A stretch of 64,000 nucleotides of DNA from UMGS1783 sp900555065 (GCA_937991645.1 CALKPL010000004.1:32512-96511), one strand, 5' to 3'; numbered from the stretch's first letter, positions 8,179 through 17,187 are shown. The notes: generated from the sequence alone by a model not told the origin. A program made the numbers and translations.

Positions 8179-8766
8179 ATGAGTTTAGTCCCAATGGTCA
8201 TTGAGCAGACCAACCGCGGCGAGCGGTCCTATGATATATATTCCCGGCTGCTCAACGACAGAATTATCATGCTTTCCGATCAGGTCAACGACGTGACGGC
8301 TTCGCTCGTCGTCGCCCAGATGCTGTATCTGGAGGCACAGGACGCGGATAAGGATATCCACTTTTATATCAACAGCCCGGGCGGATCCATTACGGCCGGC
8401 ATGGCGATTTACGACACGATGAAATACATCAAGTGTGACGTTTCCACCATCTGCGTCGGCCTCGCTGCGAGCATGGGCGCGTTCCTGCTCTCTTCGGGCA
8501 CAAAGGGCAAGCGGCTGGCGCTGCCCAACAGCGAGATTCTGATCCATCAGCCGCTTATGTCCGGTCTGCAGGGACAGGTGTCCGATATTAAGATACATTC
8601 GGACCGGATCGTGCGTGTGCGCGAGAGTCTCAACCGGATTCTGGCAAAAAATACGGGGCAGCCGCTTGAAGTGATCGAGCGCGACACCGACCGCGACCAT
8701 TTCATGACGCCAGAGGAAGCCAGGGAATACGGGCTGATCGACAAGGTCATCGCCACAAAGGAATAA
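8179..8766 (+). CDS. clpP: ATP-dependent Clp protease proteolytic subunit ClpP
   Basis: This 195-residue serine peptidase has its catalytic triad visible as Ser98 (LAASMGAF), His123 (LIHQPL) and an Asp near 171 (ERDTDRDHF). It assembles as a tetradecamer and receives substrates from ClpX or ClpA/C. I chose the ATG at 8179, which has AGAGGAG eight bases upstream. An in-frame GTG at 8170 lies inside that ribosome-binding site. The N-terminus MSLVPMVIEQTNRGERSYDI is the normal form, with essentially no propeptide. The gene lies 54 bp after tig and 75 bp before clpX. Confidence 0.97.
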   Translation: MSLVPMVIEQTNRGERSYDIYSRLLNDRIIMLSDQVNDVTASLVVAQMLYLEAQDADKDIHFYINSPGGSITAGMAIYDTMKYIKCDVSTICVGLAASMGAFLLSSGTKGKRLALPNSEILIHQPLMSGLQGQVSDIKIHSDRIVRVRESLNRILAKNTGQPLEVIERDTDRDHFMTPEEAREYGLIDKVIATKE

Positions 8767-8841
8767 GCGGAACCCGGGGCTGAAGGGACGGCACAGACAC
8801 CAGAGAGAATAAATTAGTCCAAGAAGGATTGTGTGTATTGA

Positions 8842-10137
8842 ATGGCAAAAAATATGATCTACGACGAAGCGTCCTGCTCTTTCTGCGGTAAGTCGCAAAG
8901 CGAAGTGGGCCGTCTGATTGCAGGCGCCAACGCCTTTATCTGTGACGAATGCGTCGCCATGTGCAGCGATATTATCGGCAGGCCGGCAAAGTCCAGTGCT
9001 AAACAGATAAATCTGGTGAAACCTGCCGAACTCAAGGCAATTCTGGACGAATTCGTCATCAATCAGGACGAGGCGAAAGTCTCCCTGTCTGTTGCGGTTT
9101 ACAACCACTATAAGCGGATTGCAAACGAGCAGCCGGCGGGCGAGGCAGAACTGCAGAAGAGCAACGTGTTGTTGCTGGGTCCGACGGGCTGCGGCAAAAC
9201 CATGCTCGCCGAGACGCTTGCACGGACGCTGAACGTACCCTTTGCCATTGCCGACGCGACGACGCTGACGGAGGCCGGTTATGTCGGCGAGGATGTGGAA
9301 AACATCCTGCTGCGCCTGATTCAGGCGGCCGACTTCGATGTGGAGCTCGCGGAAAACGGCATCATCTATATCGACGAACTGGATAAGATCGCGCGCAAGT
9401 CTGAAAACCCCTCCATTACCCGTGACGTGAGCGGCGAGGGCGTGCAGCAGGCGCTGCTGAAGATTCTGGAGGGGACGGTTGCGAGCGTTCCGCCGCAGGG
9501 CGGGCGCAAGCATCCGCACCAGGACCTGATTCAGATCGATACGCGCAATATCCTGTTCATATGCGGCGGCGCGTTCGACGGCCTGGACAAGATTATTGAA
9601 AAGCGCACTGACAAGTTCTCCGTGGGCTTTGGCGCGGACGTGAAATCCAAAAAGGCCAAAGCTGCGGAAAACCTGCTGAAAAAAGCGGAACCGTACGACC
9701 TTGTGAAATACGGCCTGATTCCCGAGCTTGTCGGCAGACTTCCGGTGATCGTGTCGCTTGACCAGTTGGACGAGGACGCATTCGTCCGTATTCTGACCGA
9801 GCCGCGCAACTCCCTGCTCAAGCAGTACCAGACACTGTTCCGCATGGACGGAGTCGAACTGGACGTGACCGACGACGCGCTGCGCGCGATTGCAAAAAAA
9901 GCGGCGGAACGCAAGACGGGCGCGCGCGGCCTGCGCGGAATCATGGAATCGCTTATGCGCCAGCTCATGTTTGACCTGCCGTCCGACGAGGAAGTTTATA
10001 AGGTGACGATTACCGGCAGGACCGTAACGGATGGGGAGCCGCCTGTTCTGCTCCGGGACCGGAGCAAGCGCAAGCAGTCGCCGCTCGGCAATACCATTAC
10101 GGTTCGCCAACAGGCGAAAAGATCCAAAATTGTATGA
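8842..10137 (+). CDS. clpX: ClpX AAA+ unfoldase of the ClpXP protease
   Basis: This 431-residue protein begins with a C4 zinc-binding domain (Cys12, 15, 34 and 37 in CSFCGKS...CDECV). The AAA+ module follows, with Walker A GPTGCGKT at 113-120, Walker B IIYIDELDKI, a pore-loop region after EAGYVGEDVEN, and sensor regions near the C-terminus. It unfolds tagged substrates and feeds them to ClpP. It follows clpP directly, and its ATG has GAAGGATTG upstream. The last about 25 residues are basic and low-complexity (LLRDRSKRKQSP). Confidence 0.97.
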   Translation: MAKNMIYDEASCSFCGKSQSEVGRLIAGANAFICDECVAMCSDIIGRPAKSSAKQINLVKPAELKAILDEFVINQDEAKVSLSVAVYNHYKRIANEQPAGEAELQKSNVLLLGPTGCGKTMLAETLARTLNVPFAIADATTLTEAGYVGEDVENILLRLIQAADFDVELAENGIIYIDELDKIARKSENPSITRDVSGEGVQQALLKILEGTVASVPPQGGRKHPHQDLIQIDTRNILFICGGAFDGLDKIIEKRTDKFSVGFGADVKSKKAKAAENLLKKAEPYDLVKYGLIPELVGRLPVIVSLDQLDEDAFVRILTEPRNSLLKQYQTLFRMDGVELDVTDDALRAIAKKAAERKTGARGLRGIMESLMRQLMFDLPSDEEVYKVTITGRTVTDGEPPVLLRDRSKRKQSPLGNTITVRQQAKRSKIV

Positions 10138-10142
10138 CAACC

Positions 10143-10180
10143 AGCCCGGGGCGCGATCCGTTCCGGGCCGTTCTTTACCA
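10143..10180 (+). terminator. Possible terminator after clpX
   Basis: An imperfect G/C-rich hairpin GCCCGGGG...CCGGGC is followed by the modest T-rich stretch GTTCTTTACC, just after the clpX stop codon. The run of T is weak, so some read-through is likely. Confidence 0.45.
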
Positions 10181-10235
10181 GAAAACAAGCGTCCGGACCC
10201 CTGCGGTCTGATCGCGTCAGGCGGGAGGCTGCGCT

Positions 10236-11171
10236 TTGAAGCACCTGTTTATTATCAACCCAGCAGCCGGGATAAAAGACCGATCCCGGCAGTACATAGA
10301 AGAGATCGAGCATATTTTCGCGGATTTGGACGAGCCTTATGAAATCGCCCTGACAGAGTACCCGAGGCATGCGACTGAGATTGCGCGAGCCCATGCGCGG
10401 CGGGGTACGCCGCTGCGCATTTATTCGATCGGCGGCGACGGGACGCTGGGAGAGGTGCTCGCCGGCTGTTACGACTGCAAAAATGTTGAGCTGGCAGCAT
10501 ATCCGTCCGGAACCGGAAACGACTTTATAAAGGTGTTTCCAGGGCTGCCCTTTGCGGATCTGGCCGCCCTTGTCCATGGCGAGAGCGAGACGATTGATAT
10601 TCTCAGATATAACGACAGCGTTTGTATCAATATCGTCAACTGCGGGTTCGACGCGAACGTAGCCTATAACGTGCGCCGGTTCAAGAAGTTTATGAGCGGG
10701 AATCTCGCTTATTTTGCGTCCCTGTTCTATTCGTTTTTACAGCGGATTACCTTCCGCTGCCGCGTGGAACTGGACGACGCGCTGTTTTATGAAGGGCGGG
10801 CTACGCTCGCCGTCGCGGCGAACGGCCGGGTGTACGGCGGCGGGTTTCAGGCTGCGCCGCGGGCGGAGGTGACGGACGGGCTGCTGGACGTCGCTGTCGC
10901 AAAGGGGATGTCGCGCCTGACGGTGACCACGTTTGTCGGCAGGTACAAGTCGGGCCGACACGAGGGGCTGAATAGGCTGCTGAAAACGGGGCGCGCAAGA
11001 CGAGTGCGCATATCGTCGCCGAAGCCTTTCGTTATGTGCGCAGACGGAGAGACGGCGATGGGAAACACCTGCACGGTCGAGGTAATGCCTGCCGCGCTGC
11101 GTTTTATTCTGCCTGCTGCAGACGGGATGAACGCGCCGCAACGCGTACTTGAGCCCGCCATGCCCGTATAG
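10236..11171 (+). CDS. YegS/DagK-family lipid (diacylglycerol) kinase
   Basis: This 311-residue protein has the DAGK catalytic-domain signature SIGGDGTLGEVL (near 67-78), followed by YPSGTGNDF, the nucleotide-binding pattern of soluble bacterial diacylglycerol kinases. The C-terminal beta-rich half contains FDANVAYNVRRFKK and a late CADGE segment, as in DgkB/YegS. The family phosphorylates diacylglycerol to recycle it from lipoteichoic acid synthesis, or other lipids, at the inner membrane face. The start is TTG at 10236, with GGGAGG nine bases upstream. No better start fits MKHLFIINPAAG. It ends before the groESL promoter. Confidence 0.88.
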   Translation: MKHLFIINPAAGIKDRSRQYIEEIEHIFADLDEPYEIALTEYPRHATEIARAHARRGTPLRIYSIGGDGTLGEVLAGCYDCKNVELAAYPSGTGNDFIKVFPGLPFADLAALVHGESETIDILRYNDSVCINIVNCGFDANVAYNVRRFKKFMSGNLAYFASLFYSFLQRITFRCRVELDDALFYEGRATLAVAANGRVYGGGFQAAPRAEVTDGLLDVAVAKGMSRLTVTTFVGRYKSGRHEGLNRLLKTGRARRVRISSPKPFVMCADGETAMGNTCTVEVMPAALRFILPAADGMNAPQRVLEPAMPV

Positions 11172-11207
11172 CGGCAGGGAATTAGCACTCGGAAATATGG
11201 AATGACA

Positions 11208-11245
11208 AGGGAAATGCGAAATTTTTAAAAATTTCGCATTTCCCT
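11208..11245. terminator. 38-bp perfect palindrome acting as terminator of the lipid kinase gene
   Basis: Arms of 19 bases, AGGGAAATGCGAAATTTTT and its exact complement, meet with no loop bases. The palindrome directly abuts the -35 box of groES. The A/T-rich centre and lack of an exact T-tract make it an unusual terminator, so it could also be a protein-binding site. Confidence 0.55.
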
Positions 11246-11246
11246 C

Positions 11247-11275
11247 TTGACTTTTTCCCATTGTTTTGGTATAAC
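11247..11275 (+). promoter_or_regulatory. Sigma-A promoter of groESL
   Basis: TTGACT at 11247-11252 and TATAAC at 11270-11275 have a 17-bp spacer. The expected start point falls at or just before the CIRCE element. Confidence 0.85.
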
Positions 11276-11287
11276 AAGTAATAGATT

Positions 11288-11314
11288 TTAGCACTTGAGG
11301 CACTTGAGTGCTAA
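11288..11314 (+). promoter_or_regulatory. CIRCE operator (HrcA-binding)
   Basis: TTAGCACTT-N9-GAGTGCTAA is the standard CIRCE inverted repeat with one mismatch in the left arm. It lies 13 bp downstream of the groES -10 box, where HrcA represses heat-shock transcription. A further exact half site TTAGCACTC occurs at 11182-11190. Confidence 0.95.
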
Positions 11315-11347
11315 ACGACAAAAGGATAAGACAAGGAGGATTCTGCA

Positions 11348-11635
11348 ATGTATCTGAAACCGTTGGCAGACAGAGTCGTCATCAAAATGGTGGAAGCCGA
11401 AGAGACGACCAAGAGCGGCATTATTCTTACGGCCTCCGCGCAGGAGAAGCCCCAGGTGGCCGAAGTGATCGAGGTCGGCCCGGGCGGGCTTGTGGACGGT
11501 AAGCAGGTTGAGATGACCGTGGCGAAGGGCCAGAAGGTCATTGTCAGCAAATATTCCGGCACCGAAGTGAAAATTGACGACGTGGAGTATATCATTGTAA
11601 AACAGGGCGATATTCTCGCAACCGTCGAAGACTGA
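11348..11635 (+). CDS. groES: Co-chaperonin GroES
   Basis: This 95-residue protein has the family start MYLKPLADRVVIKMVEAEETTKSGI, containing the mobile loop that docks on GroEL, and the usual DVEYIIVKQGDILA end. It forms the heptameric lid of the chaperonin chamber. The ATG at 11348 follows AAGGAGGATT. It is the first gene of the CIRCE-controlled groESL operon and lies 16 bp before groEL. Confidence 0.97.
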   Translation: MYLKPLADRVVIKMVEAEETTKSGIILTASAQEKPQVAEVIEVGPGGLVDGKQVEMTVAKGQKVIVSKYSGTEVKIDDVEYIIVKQGDILATVED

Positions 11636-11651
11636 ATAGGAGGATTTAATT

Positions 11652-13289
11652 ATGGCGAAACAGATCGTTTACGGCGAAGAGGCCAGAAAAGCCCTTCAGA
11701 CCGGCGTAGATAAACTTGCCGATACGGTGAAGATCACCATCGGCCCGAAAGGCCGCAATGTCGTGCTTGACAAAAAATACGGCGCGCCTTTGATCACAAA
11801 CGACGGCGTGACCATTGCTAAGGAAATCGAGCTGGACGACCCGTTTGAGAATATGGGCGCGCAGCTTGTCAAGGAAGTCGCGACCAAAACCAACGACGTG
11901 GCCGGCGACGGCACCACCACCGCGACTCTGCTCGCGCAGATCATGATCCGCGACGGGCTGAAAAATATCTCTTCCGGCGCCAATCCCATGATTGTCAAAA
12001 AGGGCATTCAGAAAGCGGTTGACGCAGCGGTAGAAGCGATTGCCAAGAATTCCGTGAAGGTTTCCGGCAGCAAGGATATCGCCCATGTGGCGACCATATC
12101 CGCCGGCGACGAAGTGATCGGCGAACTGATCTCCGAGGCGATGGAGAAGGTTTCCGCCAACGGCGTCATCACCGTCGAAGAGTCCAAGACGGCGGAGACT
12201 TACAGCGAAGTCGTCGAAGGCATGCAGTTTGACCGCGGCTATATTACGCCGTACATGGTTACCGATTCCGAGAAGATGGAAGCCGTGATTGACGACGCAT
12301 ATATCCTGATTACCGACAAGAAGATTTCCAATATTCAGGACATCCTGCCTCTGCTGGAGCAGGTTGTGCAGACCGGCAAAAAGCTTGTAATCATCGCGGA
12401 AGACATCGAGGGCGAGGCGCTCGCCACCCTGATTGTCAACAAGCTGCGCGGCACGTTTACCTGCGTCGCGGTCAAAGCCCCCGGCTTCGGCGACCGCCGC
12501 AAGGAAATGCTGCAGGATATCGCTATCCTGACCGGCGGCGAAGTGATCAGCGAAGAACTCGGCCTTGAACTGAAAAACGCCACGATTGACCAGTGCGGCC
12601 GTGCCCGCCAGGTTAAGGTGCAGAAAGAAAACACCATTATCGTAGACGGCGCGGGCGCGCAGGATCAGATTCAGGCGCGTATTCTGCAGATCAAGGCTGC
12701 GATCGAAAATTCCACCTCCGAGTTCGACAAGGAAAAGCTGCAGGAGCGCCTTGCGAAGCTTTCCGGCGGCGTTGCGGTGATTAAGGTCGGCGCTGCGACC
12801 GAGACGGAGATGAAGGAAAAGAAACTGCGCATTGAGGACGCGCTTTCCGCGACCCGTGCGGCTGTGGAAGAGGGTATGGTCGCAGGCGGCGGCGTCGCGC
12901 TGCTCGAGGCGATCCCGGCTGTAAACGCTGTGCTGGAGTCCCTGGATGGCGACGAGAAAACCGGCGCTTCCATCATCCTCAAAGCGCTGCGCGCGCCTAT
13001 TTATCAGATCGCTGCGAACGCGGGGATCGAGGGCGCGGTCATCGTAGACAAAATTCTCAACTCTACGGAAAAGAACTACGGTTACGACGCATACCGTGAA
13101 GTGTTTGGCGATATGTTTGCCTTCGGCATTATCGACCCGGCAAAGGTAACCCGCAGCGCGCTGCAGAACGCGGCATCCGTTGCTTCCATGGTCCTGACCA
13201 CGGAATCGCTCGTTGCGGATATCAAGGAACCCCCCGCGCCGATGCCTGCAGGCGGCGGCATGGACGGCGGTATGGGCGGCATGTATTGA
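11652..13289 (+). CDS. groEL: Chaperonin GroEL
   Basis: This 545-residue Hsp60 has the typical MAKQIVYGEEARKALQ start and the ATP-site segment VAGDGTTTATLLA. The family signature AAVEEGMVAGGGVAL is near 403-417. The C-terminal Gly-Met tail (GGGMDGGMGGMY) projects into the cavity. It folds proteins in the cytosol with GroES. It is translated from AGGAGGA, 16 bp after groES. A strong terminator follows. Confidence 0.98.
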   Translation: MAKQIVYGEEARKALQTGVDKLADTVKITIGPKGRNVVLDKKYGAPLITNDGVTIAKEIELDDPFENMGAQLVKEVATKTNDVAGDGTTTATLLAQIMIRDGLKNISSGANPMIVKKGIQKAVDAAVEAIAKNSVKVSGSKDIAHVATISAGDEVIGELISEAMEKVSANGVITVEESKTAETYSEVVEGMQFDRGYITPYMVTDSEKMEAVIDDAYILITDKKISNIQDILPLLEQVVQTGKKLVIIAEDIEGEALATLIVNKLRGTFTCVAVKAPGFGDRRKEMLQDIAILTGGEVISEELGLELKNATIDQCGRARQVKVQKENTIIVDGAGAQDQIQARILQIKAAIENSTSEFDKEKLQERLAKLSGGVAVIKVGAATETEMKEKKLRIEDALSATRAAVEEGMVAGGGVALLEAIPAVNAVLESLDGDEKTGASIILKALRAPIYQIAANAGIEGAVIVDKILNSTEKNYGYDAYREVFGDMFAFGIIDPAKVTRSALQNAASVASMVLTTESLVADIKEPPAPMPAGGGMDGGMGGMY

Positions 13290-13318
13290 TCGTATAAATA
13301 CGACGTATTTTTCCCATC

Positions 13319-13353
13319 AAAAGGAGACGGCTTTTTACGCCGTCTCCTTTTTT
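13319..13353 (+). terminator. Terminator of groESL
   Basis: The hairpin AAAAGGAGACGGC/GCCGTCTCCTTTT is followed by more T residues, 30 bp after the groEL stop. Confidence 0.9.
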
Positions 13354-13369
13354 GCTTTGAAATTACCGG

Positions 13370-13747
13370 CTTAGTCGAGCGCCGTTCAAAACATGCGATT
13401 CAGGCGCCGCGCGAAACGCGCCGCGAACAGGGCGTGTGCAAGAATAGCGGCTTCCGTCAGCGCGGCAATCACCCGTTTACGGAGCGCCGGTCGATAACGT
13501 GGGCGAAATAATTTAGCGTCAAAGCCGTTTGCCGGGAACAGGCCCTTGCAGGGCCAATCCGCGTCCCCCCGGCCTAGCCGGCGTTATGACCGGACAATAA
13601 AATCATGCAGTATGGCACGCGCTCATGCTGCGGCTCAAGCGCTTTTATAGCGTTAGCATCTTGGGAAAAGTGGTATGCGTTATACACGGCGCGTATGTTG
13701 GCAAATTACGAGATAGGGACTGCGTATTGAATGGGGACTGCGTATTG
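13370..13747. other. Intergenic region without a recognised gene
   Basis: On the minus strand a frame of about 65 codons ends with TGA near 13388 and reads through a coding-like, Arg/Ala-rich stretch (RKRVIAALTEAAILAHALF). It has no start codon and is closed upstream by TAA near 13590. It may be a decayed gene or chance in GC-rich DNA. A 16-bp direct repeat GGGACTGCGTATTGAA lies at 13716-13731 and 13734-13749. Confidence 0.3.
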
Positions 13748-13783
13748 AAAAAGAGGAGACGGCGTATTATATGTCGTCTCCTC
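13748..13783 (-). terminator. Terminator of the glyA-rarA-nth gene group
   Basis: On the minus strand, arms GAGGAGACG and CGTCTCCTC-type sequence at 13753-13783 form a hairpin followed by TTTTT (complement of 13748-13752), 66 bp beyond the nth stop. Confidence 0.75.
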
Positions 13784-13848
13784 AAGATCACAGTTTGTTG
13801 ACGGCCTTGGCCGCGTCGCCGCCTTTCGGGATTCTCCCAAAAGCAGGG

Positions 13849-14484
13849 TCATATATTCTTATGCTTATAAGCGCAGAGCGCAACGAGCGTACAATCGCCG
13901 CATTTTGGCGAGCGTGCTGTGCAGACGGCGCGGCCGTGGTAGATCAGCCTGTGGCAGAACACGAGCCGTTCCGGCTTCGGAATCAGGGCGGTAAGCTGCT
14001 GTTCTACCTTGACGGGGTCTTCGGAGTTGCAGAGCCCGAACCGGTTGCTGAGCCGGATACAATGCGTATCGGCCACAATGCCGGGATCGTTGAAAACGGT
14101 GCCGAGTACCAGGTTCGCCGTCTTGCGGCCTACGCCGGGCAGGGTCAGCAGCTCGTCCATCGTGCCGGGAATGCTGCCTCCGAACCGTTCGATGACGGCG
14201 CGGCAGAGACCCTGGATATTTTTCGCCTTGTTTTTGTAAAAGCCGCAGGGTTTGATAATCTGCATAAGCTCGTCCAGGTCGGCGCCTGCAAAATCCTCAG
14301 CGGTACGGTAACGTGCAAACAGATCTTTGGACACGATATTTACCCGCGCGTCGGTACACTGTGCGGAGAGCACGGTCGCAATGATCAGCTCCAGCGGATT
14401 GGTATAGGTGAGCGAACATGCCGCCTCAGGATACAGCCTGTTCAGTTCGTCATTGATTATCAGCGCTTTTTCCTTCTTTGTCAT
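13849..14484 (-). CDS. nth: Endonuclease III (Nth), DNA glycosylase/AP lyase
   Basis: This 211-residue base-excision repair enzyme removes oxidised pyrimidines. The helix-hairpin-helix LPGVGRKTANLVL carries the catalytic Lys. The catalytic Asp is in VADTHCIRLSNRFG. The C-terminal [4Fe-4S] ligands are visible as C-x6-C-x2-C-x5-C (CTARSPKCGDCTLVALC). All key residues are intact. Its start overlaps the rarA 3' end by 35 bp, so the two are coupled. A terminator follows. Confidence 0.96.
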   Translation of the reverse strand: MTKKEKALIINDELNRLYPEAACSLTYTNPLELIIATVLSAQCTDARVNIVSKDLFARYRTAEDFAGADLDELMQIIKPCGFYKNKAKNIQGLCRAVIERFGGSIPGTMDELLTLPGVGRKTANLVLGTVFNDPGIVADTHCIRLSNRFGLCNSEDPVKVEQQLTALIPKPERLVFCHRLIYHGRAVCTARSPKCGDCTLVALCAYKHKNI

Positions 14485-15748
14485 CTGTCTTTCCCTTCAC
14501 TCGCTTCCAGTACTCTTCCGTCGCCTTTTCCAGTTTGTTGTTTCCGTATACGTAATAGGTTTTGCCTTTCAGCTTATCCGGCATATAATTTTGCGCGACC
14601 CAGTTGTTGGGGTATTCGTGCGGATATTTGTAGTCCAGGCCCCGGCCGAGCTTCTTTGCGCCGCTGTAGTGGCTGTCCTTCAGGCGAAGCGGCACGTCGG
14701 AATAATTACCGGCCGCCACGTCCGCCATAGCGGACCAGATCGCCTGGCCGCCGGAGTTGGACTTGGGCGCGGTTGCCAGCAGGATGACCGCGTCCGCAAG
14801 GGGAAGCTGCGCTTCGGGCAGGCCCACCTGCAGCGCGATATCCACCGCAGACTTTACAATGAACAGCGCGTTCGGATAGGCAAGGCCGATGTCCTCCGCC
14901 GCCGTCACCATCAGCCGCCGGCAGGTCGATGCTAGATCGCCTGCGCTGAGCAGACGCGCAAGGTAGTGGATGGCGGCGTCCGGGTCGGAGCCGCGAATGC
15001 TCTTCTGGAAAGCGGAGAGCAGATCATAGTGATAGTCGGCGTCGCGGTCGTATTTAACCGAGCTCGTCTGCGCAGCCTGCAGCGCGCCGTCCATATCGAT
15101 ATGGACCGCGTCCTGGCCGGGACGCGGCAGGCAGAGCAGGTCCACAGCGTTGAGGGCTTTACGGACGTCGCCTGCGCAGGCGGTGCAGATATACTCCATA
15201 GCGTCCGCGTCCACTGTGATGGGCACGCCGTTTTCCGTCTCCAGGATTTGAACGGCACGCTCCACCGCCTTCTGGACCTGGTCGCGCGGCACGGGCTTGA
15301 ATTCAAACACTGTGCAACGGGAGAGCAGCGCGCCGTAGACATAAAAATAAGGGTTTTCAGTCGTGGAGGCGATGAGCGTTATGCTTCCCTTTTCCACAAA
15401 ATCGAGCAGGGACTGCTGCTGCTTTTTATTGAAATACTGGATTTCGTCAAGGTAGAGCAGCACGCCGTTCGGCGCGATGATGGTGTCTATTTCCTCGGCG
15501 ATATTCTTGATATCGGACAGCGACGCAGTGGTGGCGTTGAGCCGGTGCAGGCGCTTTCCGGCCGCTGCGGCGAGAATGTTTGCCGTTGTCGTTTTCCCTG
15601 TGCCGGAGGGACCGTAAAAAATGATATTCGGCAGATTCCCGCTCTCAGCGATACGGCGCAGCAGCTTTCCTTCGCCTAAAATATGCTGCTGGCCGACGAT
15701 TTCGTCCAGCGTTTTGGGCCGCAGCCTGTCCGCCAATGGCGAGTACAT
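14450..15748 (-). CDS. rarA: Replication-associated recombination protein A (RarA/MgsA), AAA+ ATPase
   Basis: From the ATG at 15748 the protein has 432 residues. Walker A GPSGTGKT lies at 46-53, Walker B VLLYLDEIQYF follows, then the arginine-finger region LLSRCTVFEF and the C-terminal tetramerisation part with SNSGGQAIW and YKYPHEYPNNWV. RarA acts at stalled replication forks with SSB. I chose this start because GAAGGAGT lies nine bases upstream and MYSPLADRLRPKTLDEIVGQ is the normal N-terminus. A longer frame begins inside glyA-side sequence without a ribosome site. It lies between glyA and nth. Confidence 0.95.
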   Translation of the reverse strand: MYSPLADRLRPKTLDEIVGQQHILGEGKLLRRIAESGNLPNIIFYGPSGTGKTTTANILAAAAGKRLHRLNATTASLSDIKNIAEEIDTIIAPNGVLLYLDEIQYFNKKQQQSLLDFVEKGSITLIASTTENPYFYVYGALLSRCTVFEFKPVPRDQVQKAVERAVQILETENGVPITVDADAMEYICTACAGDVRKALNAVDLLCLPRPGQDAVHIDMDGALQAAQTSSVKYDRDADYHYDLLSAFQKSIRGSDPDAAIHYLARLLSAGDLASTCRRLMVTAAEDIGLAYPNALFIVKSAVDIALQVGLPEAQLPLADAVILLATAPKSNSGGQAIWSAMADVAAGNYSDVPLRLKDSHYSGAKKLGRGLDYKYPHEYPNNWVAQNYMPDKLKGKTYYVYGNNKLEKATEEYWKRVKGKTDDKEGKSADNQ

Positions 15749-15783
15749 AAGCGTCACTCCTTCCGGCGCCGCTTTATAGTCTT

Positions 15784-17025
15784 TTATTGGTAGAGCGGGT
15801 GTTTGTCGCACAGCGCGGTAACGGCGGCGCGGATATCGTCCGCTTTTTCAGGATATTGGGTTGCAGTCATATAGATGAGCTTTGCAATTTCGCGGAAATC
15901 GGCCTCGTCGAAGCCTCTGGTCGTCGCCGCAGGCGTGCCGATGCGGATGCCGCTTGTGACAAAGGGTTTCTGGGGGTCGAAGGGGATGGCGTTTTTGTTG
16001 ACGGTGATATACACTTCGTCCAGCCTATGTTCCATCTCCTTGCCGGTGAGGTTGACAGAACGCAGGTCGACGAGCATGAGATGGTTATCCGTCCCGCCGC
16101 TGACAAGGTCAAACCCGCACTTTATCAGCTCGTCTGCAAGCGCCTTTGCATTTTTGACGATATTCTGCTGGTAGGTTTTAAACGCGGGTTTGAGCGCTTC
16201 GCCCAGCGCGACGCCTTTGGCGGCGATAACATGCATAAGCGGCCCGCCCTGGGTACCGGGGAACACGGCCTTGTCGATCATCTTGGCGTATTCTTCCTTG
16301 CACAGAATCAGCCCGCCGCGCGGCCCGCGCAGGGTTTTGTGCGTAGTAGTGGTGACGACGTCGGCATACGGGACGGGGCTGGGATGCAGGCCGGCCGCGA
16401 CCAGGCCGGCGATGTGCGCCATGTCCACGACTAGATATGCGCCGGCACGTTTGGCGATTTCACCCATGCGCGCAAAGTCGATAATCCGCGGATATGCGGA
16501 AGCGCCGGCTATGATGATTTTCGGCCTGTGCTCCATGGCGAGGCGTTCGAGCTCGTCATAGTCAATGGTCTGGGTCTTTTCGTCCACACCGTAGGGGACA
16601 ATATTGAAATACGCGCCCGACATGTTGACGGGTGAGCCGTGCGTCAGATGCCCGCCGTGCGCGAGGTTCATGCCCAGAATCGTATCGCCCGGCTTTGCCA
16701 GTGCAAAGTACACGGCCATGTTTGCCTGTGCGCCCGAGTGAGGCTGCACGTTTGCGTGTTCCGCGCCGAAGAGCTGTTTTGCGCGGTCTATTGCGAGCTG
16801 TTCCGCCACGTCCACATACTGGCAGCCGCCGTAATAGCGCTTGCCGGGATAACCCTCCGCGTATTTATTCGTAAGCGGCGAACCCATGGCTGCCATTACG
16901 GCCTCCGAGACAAAGTTCTCGCTTGCGATCAGCTCGATATTCCTGCGCTGGCGGGCGAGTTCGTCCATCATGGCGGCGGCCATTTCCGGGTCGAACGCCT
17001 GCAGATACTCCAGATTCTTCAGCAT
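15784..17025 (-). CDS. glyA: Serine hydroxymethyltransferase
   Basis: From the ATG at 17025 the protein has 413 residues. This PLP enzyme transfers the serine hydroxymethyl group to tetrahydrofolate, giving glycine and 5,10-methylene-THF. The PLP-binding lysine is in VVTTTTHKTLRGPRGG, and the N-terminal signature IASENFVSEAV is present. AAGGAG lies eight bases before this ATG, while an in-frame GTG three codons earlier is too close to it. It heads the glyA-rarA-nth minus-strand group. Confidence 0.97.
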   Translation of the reverse strand: MLKNLEYLQAFDPEMAAAMMDELARQRRNIELIASENFVSEAVMAAMGSPLTNKYAEGYPGKRYYGGCQYVDVAEQLAIDRAKQLFGAEHANVQPHSGAQANMAVYFALAKPGDTILGMNLAHGGHLTHGSPVNMSGAYFNIVPYGVDEKTQTIDYDELERLAMEHRPKIIIAGASAYPRIIDFARMGEIAKRAGAYLVVDMAHIAGLVAAGLHPSPVPYADVVTTTTHKTLRGPRGGLILCKEEYAKMIDKAVFPGTQGGPLMHVIAAKGVALGEALKPAFKTYQQNIVKNAKALADELIKCGFDLVSGGTDNHLMLVDLRSVNLTGKEMEHRLDEVYITVNKNAIPFDPQKPFVTSGIRIGTPAATTRGFDEADFREIAKLIYMTATQYPEKADDIRAAVTALCDKHPLYQ

Positions 17026-17075
17026 GAAACACACTCCTTAGCGTATAAAAATAATTGATAAATTACTAATAACCT

Positions 17076-17104
17076 ATTATACAACAGAAGATATGTTAAA
17101 ACAA
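17076..17104 (-). promoter_or_regulatory. Promoter of glyA
   Basis: On the minus strand, TTGTTT (complement of 17099-17104) and TATAAT (complement of 17076-17081) have a 17-bp spacer, about 50 bp before the start codon. No PurR box, T-box or riboswitch is evident in the short leader. Confidence 0.75.
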
Positions 17105-17158
17105 TATCCGCTGCGGAAAAAAGTCGAGCGAATTTTGGGGGCTTTCCCGCGAAAACAC

Positions 17159-17187
17159 TCGACAATTGCGGGTTTGTCTGGTATACT
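17159..17187 (+). promoter_or_regulatory. Promoter of the membrane glycosyltransferase gene
   Basis: TCGACA at 17159-17164 and TATACT at 17182-17187 have a 17-bp spacer, 41 bp before the start codon. Confidence 0.75.

Noticed and set aside
8185..10188. 667-codon minus-strand frame opposite clpP and clpX
   Set aside because: It spans two unmistakable genes and their spacer and has no protein motifs. It is an antisense shadow.
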